From NCBI GenBank assembly GCA_029933115.1, contig JAOZOT010000203.1, forward strand, positions 1 to 6,582: 6,582 nt of DNA, read 5' to 3'. Positions 1 through 5,137 of the stretch are shown here, in pieces (positions within the stretch are counted from its first letter, which is position 1; each line of letters opens with the position of its first letter). The notes under the pieces were generated by a model. The model did no database searches, was not told the DNA's origin, and saw nothing but the letters and a program-made list of their open reading frames with translations. This DNA is from Anaerolineae bacterium. GTDB lineage: Bacteria; Chloroflexota; Anaerolineae; E26-bin7. The position numbers and the translations under genes are program-made.

Positions 1-22
1 GGGGTGGTAGTCTACTCCGGCG

Positions 23-121
23 CTTTTGGGACATGCCCCGCTGCGTGGGCAGTGATCCTCCCGCAGGGTTCGCAGCCTGCGGGAGGGTGGTATGGCTCTG
101 ACACTTTTGGGGACATACCCC
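23..121. repeat. Pair of direct REP-like motifs, CTTTTGGG(G)ACAT(G/A)CCCC
   Basis: Two near-identical motifs lie in the same orientation at 23-39 and 104-121, 81 bases apart. They differ by one inserted G and one A/G change. Each can form a small hairpin, GGG(G) against CCC(C) around an ACAT(A/G) loop. A longer GC-rich hairpin sits between them. The second copy ends two bases before the -35 box of the S1 gene. This looks like a REP-type intergenic repeat, or a pair of protein-binding sites for the promoter. The sequence alone does not decide between them. Confidence 0.5.
57..86. other. Perfect 11-bp GC-rich hairpin in the upstream intergenic region
   Basis: CCTCCCGCAGG at 57-67 pairs perfectly with CCTGCGGGAGG at 76-86 around an 8-base loop. 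No T-run follows on the + strand (next bases GTGGTATGG) and no clear one on the - strand, so it is not a standard intrinsic terminator. It may be the core of a REP-like element, a 3' end stabiliser for a transcript entering from the left, or a U-tract-less terminator. Confidence 0.55.
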
Positions 122-123
122 CC

Positions 124-152
124 TTGCCAGGCTTGTAACAATGTGTTACAAT
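124..152 (+). promoter_or_regulatory. Sigma70-type promoter of the S1 gene
   Basis: A -35 box TTGCCA (124-129) and a -10 box TACAAT (147-152) are separated by exactly 17 bases. Each matches the consensus in four or five of six positions. Transcription should start near 159, giving a leader of about 35 bases before the ATG at 195. The spacer and -10 box are overlapped by an inverted repeat (133-151), so the promoter may be repressible. There is no competing gene upstream in the window. Confidence 0.65.
133..151. promoter_or_regulatory. Operator-like inverted repeat inside the S1 promoter
   Basis: TTGTAACA (133-140) and TGTTACAA (144-151) form a perfect 8-bp inverted repeat with a 3-base centre (ATG). 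It lies between the -35 and -10 boxes and covers most of the -10 box, the classic position for a repressor operator. I cannot assign the regulator. The half-sites do not match the LexA or FNR patterns I know. Confidence 0.5.
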
Positions 153-194
153 TAGGGATAGAGGAAAATCGGAATAGGAGAAAGTTTTACGGGA

Positions 195-1586
195 ATGGAA
201 ACCAGCCTTTTGGAACAGGATTTGGCTCCGCCGGAGATGGAAGAGTTTCTGGAGGGAGAAGAGTACGCCTATCGCCACCCGCAGCGCGGCGATATCCGCA
301 AAGGAGTGATATTGTCCATCGGCCCTGAAGAGATCGTGGTGAACATTGGACTCAAGCGAGAGGGGATCATACCCAGCAGCGATCTGGAGAGACTGGGGGA
401 AGGGGCAGTATCAGAGTTGGAGGTGGGAGACGAAGTCCCTGTCTTTATCCTGAAACCACGCGATCAAGATGGCAATGTGATCGTGTCGCTGCACAGAGCG
501 CGCCTGGAACAGGATTGGCTGGATGCGCAGGAGCTCCTTAACAGCGGCGAGGTGTGGGAAGGGATAGTCAGCGGCTATAATAGAGGAGGGTTGGTAGTAC
601 CTTTTGGAAAGGTGCGGGGATTCGTACCGGCCTCGCAGATAACCAACTTTCCACGTCGCCTGCCCCCAGATCAGAGGGAATCCAGGCTGGCCGAGATGGT
701 GGGCCAGAAGCTCCACCTACGAGTTATAGAGGTTGACCGCCGTCGCCGCCGTCTTGTTTTCTCGGAACGAGATGGCGAACGCGAATGGCGCGAGCAACAA
801 CGAGAGCGGCTTATGCAGGAATTGTGTGAGGGCGATATCGTGCATGGCACGGTCAGCAATCTCTGTGACTTTGGTGCTTTCGTTGACGTGGGCGGAGCCG
901 ATGGATTAGTACACATCAGCGAGTTGTCATGGCAGCGGGTGCGCCATCCCCGAGAGGTGCTCAAGGTAGGTGAAGAGGTTGACGTATACGTCCTGCGTCT
1001 GGACTATGAAAGGAAACGGATTGGCCTCAGCATCAAACGCCTCCAGCCCGAACCCTGGACGTTGATTGATGACAAGTACGACGTGGGGCAACTGGTGGAA
1101 GGTACTGTAACCAAGGTGACCGATTTCGGCGCTTTCGTCCTGATCAAAGAAGGAGTTGAAGGGTTAGTCCATATCTCAGAGTTGGCAGATTCGGTTCCCA
1201 ATCACCCCCGCGAGATAGTGCAGGAGGGAGAACGACTGCTCCTGCGCATCGTCAAGCTGGACGTTCGACGCCGACGCCTGGGCCTCAGTCTGAAACGGGT
1301 GCTGCCATCGGAGTGGGAGGAATGGGCCGCCCAATTTGAAGAGGTGGATAAACCAAAGCCTAAAAAGCCCGCACCGGCCGAATCGGTTGAAGGGGAGGCA
1401 TTACAGCTTGTGGAGGACGAGGGGCCCGAAGGGGCTGAGCCGGAGATACCTTCCGAGGAAGCTGAAGCTGCCCCAGATGACGAGACGGAACTCGTGGACA
1501 GAGAGCGAGGGGTCGAAAGCAGCGAAGGCGAGGGAGATGTCACCCATGCCCCAGGCTTCTGGGCGAGCTTTGCCGAAGAAGAGTAG
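195..1586 (+). CDS. rpsA: 30S ribosomal protein S1-like protein, four S1 domains
   Basis: This is an RNA-binding protein of the ribosomal S1 family, expected to help mRNA bind the 30S subunit. Four S1 (OB-fold) domains are visible at about residues 31-101, 118-192, 212-283 and 297-369. Domains 3 and 4 carry the canonical FGAFV...GLVHISEL core. Domain 2 has the RGFVPASQI form and domain 1 the EGIIPSSDL form, both typical of true S1 proteins. E. coli S1 has six domains, whereas four is common in other phyla. After domain 4 comes a short KPKPKKP basic patch (386-392) and then a 71-residue tail (393-463) with 25 acidic and about 2 basic residues, probably disordered. The ATG at 195 is the only sensible start in this frame, but the best Shine-Dalgarno, AGGAG at 176-180, is 14 bases away, which is unusually far. 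The gene has its own promoter with an operator-like palindrome. A general S1-domain regulator (YugI/Tex-like) is possible, but the domain number and order favour RpsA. Confidence 0.88.
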   Translation: METSLLEQDLAPPEMEEFLEGEEYAYRHPQRGDIRKGVILSIGPEEIVVNIGLKREGIIPSSDLERLGEGAVSELEVGDEVPVFILKPRDQDGNVIVSLHRARLEQDWLDAQELLNSGEVWEGIVSGYNRGGLVVPFGKVRGFVPASQITNFPRRLPPDQRESRLAEMVGQKLHLRVIEVDRRRRRLVFSERDGEREWREQQRERLMQELCEGDIVHGTVSNLCDFGAFVDVGGADGLVHISELSWQRVRHPREVLKVGEEVDVYVLRLDYERKRIGLSIKRLQPEPWTLIDDKYDVGQLVEGTVTKVTDFGAFVLIKEGVEGLVHISELADSVPNHPREIVQEGERLLLRIVKLDVRRRRLGLSLKRVLPSEWEEWAAQFEEVDKPKPKKPAPAESVEGEALQLVEDEGPEGAEPEIPSEEAEAAPDDETELVDRERGVESSEGEGDVTHAPGFWASFAEEE

Positions 1587-1594
1587 CGAAAAAT

Positions 1595-1625
1595 GCTTGT
1601 AGTCGAAGGGTGATTTCGAGCAAGC
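1595..1625 (+). other. Hairpin just after the S1 stop codon
   Basis: GCTTG (1595-1599) pairs with CAAGC (1621-1625) and TCGAA (1603-1607) with TTCGA (1615-1619). This gives a 10-bp stem with a 3x1 internal loop and a GGGTGAT apical loop. It begins 9 bases after the S1 stop codon. There is no T-run behind it, so it is more likely an mRNA 3' stabiliser or processing site, or a partial attenuator, than a strong terminator. Confidence 0.45.
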
Positions 1626-1697
1626 TCTGCGGTTACTACGAGCACCTGACCCTGAATTCTCGGGCACGCTCTACAAAGTGAAACGTTGCCATCCGTT

Positions 1698-1725
1698 TGG
1701 AGGAGCCGGTAGTGAAGCTCCTCCA
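1698..1725 (+). other. Hairpin just upstream of the TraR/DksA-like gene
   Basis: TGGAGGAGC (1698-1706) pairs perfectly with GCTCCTCCA (1717-1725) around a 10-base loop. The 5' arm contains GGAGGAG, a Shine-Dalgarno-like string, but it is 40 bases from the next start and closed in the stem. No T-run follows. It lies 21 bases before the preferred ATG of the next gene and may affect its translation or mRNA processing. I see no convincing separate promoter in 1587-1746, so the zinc-finger gene is probably read from the S1 promoter. Confidence 0.45.
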
Positions 1726-1746
1726 GTCCAATGAAGGGTGAGTGAA

Positions 1747-2064
1747 ATGCAGGAGAGGGAAAGGTTACAGAAGGAATTGGAGAAGGCACGAGCTGAATTA
1801 GAGCAGTTAAATGAACTGTTGAAGCATAAAGCTGACTACGGTATAGGGGAAGGGGATCCGGCTATCTATGACTGGGAGCTAAACCTTGCTCTGCGGCAGC
1901 GCGCAGAACGCAAGGTCAAATCCATTGAAGAGGCACTGCAAAAGCTCGGAGCAGGCACTTACGGGGTGTGCGAAAGGTGCCACAAGCAAATTGACCCTGA
2001 GCGCCTGAAGATATTACCTCACACCACCCTCTGCATAGAATGTGCGCGGGCTGAACAGCAATAG
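1747..2064 (+). CDS. TraR/DksA-family C4 zinc-finger protein
   Basis: This is a small DksA/TraR-like protein of about 105 residues. The family acts in the secondary channel of RNA polymerase, or as related general regulators (compare YteA/YlyA of Bacillus). The N-terminal half is a charged coiled coil (about 1-30, QERERLQKELEKARAELEQL). It is followed by the GEGDPAIYDWELNLALRQR helix region, and then a C-terminal C4 zinc finger, CERC-x17-CIEC, within a GTYGVCERC context (cysteines at about 75, 78, 96 and 99). It lacks the DxxDxA acidic coiled-coil tip of E. coli DksA, which is usual for these short relatives, so ppGpp-linked action should not be assumed. I chose ATG 1747 because AGGGTGA (1735-1741) sits 5 bases before it. 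A GTG at 1738 in the same frame would add three residues but has no good ribosome-binding site. The gene follows the S1 gene and ends just before an intrinsic terminator. Confidence 0.88.
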   Translation: MQERERLQKELEKARAELEQLNELLKHKADYGIGEGDPAIYDWELNLALRQRAERKVKSIEEALQKLGAGTYGVCERCHKQIDPERLKILPHTTLCIECARAEQQ

Positions 2065-2098
2065 GGAGAATCGAGCAAGCTGACCTCGCAGTCAAAAG

Positions 2099-2133
2099 CT
2101 GCCCCTGGCGGATGTCGCCGGAGGCAGTTTTTT
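2099..2133 (+). terminator. Intrinsic terminator after the zinc-finger gene, probably bidirectional
   Basis: CTGCC (2099-2103) pairs with GGCAG (2123-2127), and the inner CC-GGCG strand pairs with CGCC-GG across single-base bulges at 2106 and 2122. The loop is GATGT, and six T residues follow at 2128-2133. It ends the + strand S1/zinc-finger arm. Read on the - strand the same hairpin is followed by CTTTTG, so it can also stop transcripts of the converging secreted-protein gene, which ends at 2174. Confidence 0.85.
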
Positions 2134-2173
2134 GATGGGCGTCATCCAAGTGGGGAACTGGGGAGAGGCTCGG

Positions 2174-4054
2174 TCAATGGGCCATGAACTCGACGATGGC
2201 CAGGCCCCGACCATCCATTGTGACCTCCACGCTGGCCTCCAGGCCCTGCGGCCTCACAGTGTAAGTGCCTGGCCAGAGGCCACCGAACTCACAGGCGAAC
2301 GGGCCATATTCGGGCTTGGTGCCGGTCCGAGCTACTGCGCTCCAGCCGCCAGAGCTGATTTCCACAGGCAGTCCTTCCGCCCCCAATACCCTGACCACCA
2401 CTACTGAAGAGATGCCATTGGCTCCCTGACCACTGCTGTTACTGACCACTCTGCCCACCCAGGTGACTTTAGGCGGCATAGGAGTCGGAGTGGGCGGCAG
2501 GCGGTAAGCGAATTCAATCAGGGCGAAACCTCCACCGTCCACTGTAATAGTCTGACCGACCCCCAACCCTTGGGGTATGACCCTGTAGGTGCCGGCCGAG
2601 AGGCCGCCAAATTCGCAGGCAAATTCGCCATACTCGGGTTTGGAACCGGTGAAGGCCGTCGCGCTGAAGGTTCCCGATCTGAGCTCCACCGGCAGGTTCT
2701 TGAGACCGACGACCTGGACGGCGATGACTGACGCCCGCCAGCCCAGCACGTCACCGCCGGTGTTGCGCAACACCTGGGCTATCCAGCGTGGAGTGGGGGT
2801 AGCCGTGGGCATGGGCACCGGGGTAGAGACCACCGCCGAAGCCGTCGGAGGCGAGGGGGGTGGGCTGGGTGACGGTGCACTCAAGCGAACCCGGCCGGGG
2901 ATCGAATGGGGCAGGCTCGGCAGGGGCACCCGTCTGGCCGGAGAGCCGGTGTAGGTGCGGAGCGAGATTGGCAAGCCGGGCAAGGGTATCCGCCTCACCG
3001 GCGGGTTGACGTGGCCGGGAATCAAAGCCGGCAGGCCGGGCAGGGGAATCCACGCCACCGGTGCACTGGACCCGTCGGCCACGCTTTCAGAGGGGGCAGG
3101 CGTGGGAGGTGGCAAGGTCGGAGTAGGGGTGACAGTTGGAGCAGCAGTGGGCGTGGGCGGCAGCGAGCGCTGGACGAACTCTACCAGGGCGAAGCCACCC
3201 TCATCAACAGTGACAGTCACACTGGCGCCCAGGCCCTGAGGGGTGATGCTATAAGTGCCCGCCGGCAGCGCCCCGAATTCACAGGCTGTATCTCCATACT
3301 CGGGCTTGGTGCCGGTCAGAGCGGTGGCACTCCACCCCCCGGCGCGGATTTCCACCGGAAGCCACCATTTGCCAACGACCCTCACCGCGATGGCCGCCCG
3401 CGAGACCCCTCGACCGGCCCCACTGACCTGATGCACGATGCTGCCTACCCAGATGGAGGCAGGTTGCGGGGTTGGGGAGGGGATGGCGGTAGGCGTAGCG
3501 GTAACCAGAGGTGTAGGTGTCCACGTCGGCTGCGGTGTAGGACTCGGCGAGGGCGATGGCGTCGGGGTGGGCGTAGGCAACACACGGTAGACCTGGGTGA
3601 ACTCGACCACGATCAAATTGGTGCCATCGGCCGCTATCTCCAGGCTGGCCCCCAAGCTCTCGACGGACACCGTGTACAAGCCCGGTTGGAGGGGGGCGAA
3701 CTCGGCCATATAAGGTCCGTACTCGGTCTTGCTGCCGCTGAGGGCGGTGGTGCTCCAGTCATAAGCAGAAACCGTGATCGGCACCCCTACCAACCCTTCG
3801 ACTGAGACGCGCAGAATGGAGCCACTGGGTGGGGTCACGTTGGGAATATCGCTGACGATCCGCCCTTCCCAAACCAGTTGGGGCGTTGGGCTGGGAGGGG
3901 TAGCGACGGAAGGAAGGCCGGCTTCGACCGACCCGATGGCTCCATGAGTGCCCAACCAGAAGGTCGAAGCCAGGATCAGCAGGGTGATGAGGAGTCTCGG
4001 TAGACCGCAATTGAGGTTCGTAGCGCGCACTTCACTCTTCGTCGGAGGGTTCAC
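2174..4054 (-). CDS. Secreted modular protein with four beta-sandwich-like repeats and Pro/Thr linkers
   Basis: I do not recognise a named family. The 626-residue product starts with a signal peptide (basic residues to R20, then LLITLLILASTFWLG, with cleavage probably around 40-46). It has no C-terminal anchor or LPXTG motif, so it is probably exported. Four copies of a module of about 93 residues lie at about 60-153, 201-293, 423-515 and 531-624. Their shared pattern is WxGxIV, then LPVEI..GGWSATA.TGTKPEYG, then ACEFGGL..GTY.V.PQGLGA, ending in a VEF strand. The pattern of short strands and a GTY turn resembles Cna-B or carboxypeptidase-regulatory beta-sandwich domains, which is an inference. 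Linkers at 160-198, 299-322, 394-422 and 520-528 are rich in TPTP and SPSP. Residues 336-395 hold three 20-residue IPLPGLP repeats. Module 1 is the most divergent. The start is uncertain. GTG 4054 gives the longest form and overlaps the acetyltransferase gene by 23 bases, but has no clear Shine-Dalgarno. GTG 4030, one base after that gene's stop, with GAAGAG upstream, would suit translational coupling and keeps the signal peptide. A role in surface binding or adhesion is only a guess. Confidence 0.8.
   Translation of the reverse strand: MNPPTKSEVRATNLNCGLPRLLITLLILASTFWLGTHGAIGSVEAGLPSVATPPSPTPQLVWEGRIVSDIPNVTPPSGSILRVSVEGLVGVPITVSAYDWSTTALSGSKTEYGPYMAEFAPLQPGLYTVSVESLGASLEIAADGTNLIVVEFTQVYRVLPTPTPTPSPSPSPTPQPTWTPTPLVTATPTAIPSPTPQPASIWVGSIVHQVSGAGRGVSRAAIAVRVVGKWWLPVEIRAGGWSATALTGTKPEYGDTACEFGALPAGTYSITPQGLGASVTVTVDEGGFALVEFVQRSLPPTPTAAPTVTPTPTLPPPTPAPSESVADGSSAPVAWIPLPGLPALIPGHVNPPVRRIPLPGLPISLRTYTGSPARRVPLPSLPHSIPGRVRLSAPSPSPPPSPPTASAVVSTPVPMPTATPTPRWIAQVLRNTGGDVLGWRASVIAVQVVGLKNLPVELRSGTFSATAFTGSKPEYGEFACEFGGLSAGTYRVIPQGLGVGQTITVDGGGFALIEFAYRLPPTPTPMPPKVTWVGRVVSNSSGQGANGISSVVVVRVLGAEGLPVEISSGGWSAVARTGTKPEYGPFACEFGGLWPGTYTVRPQGLEASVEVTMDGRGLAIVEFMAH
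2183..3877 (-). repeat. Four-copy protein module repeat
   Basis: The coding repeats are at about 3596-3877 (module 1), 3176-3454 (module 2), 2510-2788 (module 3) and 2183-2464 (module 4). Modules 2, 3 and 4 share nearly the same TG(T/S)KPEYG, ACEFG and PQGL strings, which points to internal duplication. Module 1 has SKTEYG and AEFAPL instead and is older or under different selection. The similarity is visible at the DNA level, for example in the CATACTCGGG(C/T)TTGG(T/A) strings on the + strand near 2630 and 3296. Confidence 0.8.
2870..3049 (-). repeat. Three tandem 60-bp repeats coding for a 20-residue IPLPGLP unit
   Basis: Residues 336-355, 356-375 and 376-395 of the secreted protein each begin (I/V)PLP(G/S)LP. 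The first two units end in RR, and the 20-residue register is exact. The first and third units also share an IPG.V stretch. On the + strand this appears as three GGCA(G/A)(G/C)C-rich blocks near 2910, 2970 and 3030. The unit lies inside the long linker between modules 2 and 3. Confidence 0.75.
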
Positions 4055-4463
4055 TTATGACGCTGTCAATCGGATAGGCGGTCATAATACGAATCGTCTG
4101 CTTGAAGCCCAGCTTCTTCAATAACTCCAGATTGCCGGCCGCGATCACGGATAGATTGTTGGCCCCCTTGGCTTTAAACCTTCGGGCAATCTCGCTAACC
4201 AGAGCGGTCCCAATACCACGGCGCTGGTAGTCGGGGTGCACGGATATGACGTTAACAATAGCCCTTGATCCGTCAAAGACCCCCCTGATGAATCCTACCG
4301 CACGTCCATCTTCCTCGGCGACCAGGAATTCGGCTGCCTCGCAGTCGCAGACCCGCAACATGGCCTCGGGGCCATCTATCTCCGGATGTCCAAACTGCAA
4401 GTTGGCTTTCAAGACCTCCACCAATTGGTCGCAATCGGCGGGCACGAAATCTCGGATCAGCAT
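4032..4463 (-). CDS. GNAT-family N-acetyltransferase
   Basis: This is a 143-residue acetyltransferase of the GNAT fold that uses acetyl-CoA. The substrate cannot be told from sequence. Motif A is clear at about residues 71-96, with VNVISVHPDYQRRGIGTALV carrying the Q-R-R-G-I-G-T-A pyrophosphate-binding loop (80-87). Motif B follows with NLSVIAAGNLELLKKLGF (103-120), the usual 'N...lY.klGF'-like helix. The length is normal for a stand-alone GNAT domain and there is no signal peptide. The start at ATG 4463 is well supported: a perfect AGGAGG (complement of 4471-4476) is 7 bases upstream. The last codons overlap or abut the start of the secreted-protein gene, suggesting co-translation. It could acetylate a small molecule or a protein N-terminus (RimI-like), but nothing in the sequence decides this. 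Confidence 0.88.
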   Translation of the reverse strand: MLIRDFVPADCDQLVEVLKANLQFGHPEIDGPEAMLRVCDCEAAEFLVAEEDGRAVGFIRGVFDGSRAIVNVISVHPDYQRRGIGTALVSEIARRFKAKGANNLSVIAAGNLELLKKLGFKQTIRIMTAYPIDSVISEPSDEE

Positions 4464-4499
4464 CTGATCCCCTCCTAATTAGTGTTGTGGACCTTCCCG

Positions 4500-4539
4500 A
4501 AAAGCAGCAAAAGTGCGCTGACAGACGTAACCGGCACTT
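4500..4539 (-). terminator. Weak terminator-like hairpin between the HAS-barrel and GNAT genes
   Basis: On the - strand AAGTGC (4539-4534) pairs with GCACTT (4516-4511) across a 17-base loop, followed by the T-rich TTGCTGCTTTT. The stem is short and the loop large, so termination is probably partial. It begins in the stop codon of the HAS-barrel gene. I see no strong promoter in the remaining bases before the GNAT gene, so read-through from upstream is likely. Confidence 0.3.
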
Positions 4540-5125
4540 AAGCAGGCTCGATAGCGTATAGAACTGTCATCAACCGCTCGTAATCGTGCTTGAGGAGCGA
4601 GGCCAACTCGCGGGCTGTTTTCTCCAACCACTCGGTGTCCTTTCCTCGTTGGCGATAAGTCTCCCGCACGTGGGCCGCAACGAGTTGTTCGGCCGACACT
4701 TCACCAGAGGCTGAAAGGAGCAAACGCAGATAATAGAGCCGCTGGCTAAAAGTTCTCACTTCTTCGGGCGTGCACCGGTAGACAGAGTGATGCAGCGGTG
4801 GTGGCTGGGGCGGTAAATGCTGGTGAATGAGGCCATCCTCGACCCAGCCTACCAGAATGACGTTGAACTCGGTGTGCAAAATGCGTCGAAGCTGTGGATG
4901 TTCGTCATAGATGGCTTCGTCGAAGACCTTATCGGTGCTGCGGCGCACAGCCCGGCGGCCTGGCTCAGGGCTGGTGGTGGTGCCATAACTGACGACGCCA
5001 TAGGCGTAATCGGCCCCTCCTACCTGAACCTTGACCAGACTGCCCAAAGCCGGCGGCCGGTTCAGCTCCTCGCTTTCAGCTACAAAGCCAATGGTAGTCG
5101 TCTCGATGATCTCGCCGATTTTCAC
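4538..5125 (-). CDS. HAS-barrel domain protein
   Basis: The 195-residue protein begins with a HAS-barrel (the small beta-barrel shared by HerA-type ATPases and ATP synthase subunits), at about residues 1-95. The signs are the opening KIGEIIETTTIGFVAE, then RPPALGSLVKV, YGVVSYGTTTS, EHPQL and a TEFNVILVG strand. A His/Pro-rich link (HQHLPPQPPPLHH, 101-113) leads to a helical C-terminal part (119-195). There is no Walker A motif, so it is not the ATPase itself. From what I know of the family, such stand-alone barrels in Chloroflexota and cyanobacteria often sit beside HerA/NurA DNA-repair genes. Neither is in this window. The start is a GTG, with GGGGAT about 6 bases upstream. It follows the NfeD gene by 12 bases and is surely in the same operon. 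The exact function is unknown. Confidence 0.75.
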   Translation of the reverse strand: MKIGEIIETTTIGFVAESEELNRPPALGSLVKVQVGGADYAYGVVSYGTTTSPEPGRRAVRRSTDKVFDEAIYDEHPQLRRILHTEFNVILVGWVEDGLIHQHLPPQPPPLHHSVYRCTPEEVRTFSQRLYYLRLLLSASGEVSAEQLVAAHVRETYRQRGKDTEWLEKTARELASLLKHDYERLMTVLYAIEPA

Positions 5126-5137
5126 TGGTATCCCCGG

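Noticed and set aside
1202..1789. 195-codon - strand frame over the S1 tail and the following gap
   Set aside because: Ser/Arg-rich low-complexity product that mirrors the acidic S1 tail. No start signal was seen.
1616..2081. Eleven-base repeat TCGAGCAAGCT at 1616-1626 and 2071-2081, both after stop codons
   Set aside because: Several 11-base matches are expected by chance in 6.6 kb, and the flanks differ.
2870..3580. Possible CRISPR or minisatellite array from the repeated GC-rich blocks
   Set aside because: The repeats are in frame within a coding region, have no spacers, and encode Pro-rich linker and IPLPGLP units.
2906..3805. Long open frame of 299 codons on the + strand opposite the secreted-protein gene
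   Set aside because: It is a shadow of a high-GC gene. The - strand frame has a signal peptide and four conserved modules, while this frame is rich in Gly/Arg with no domain.
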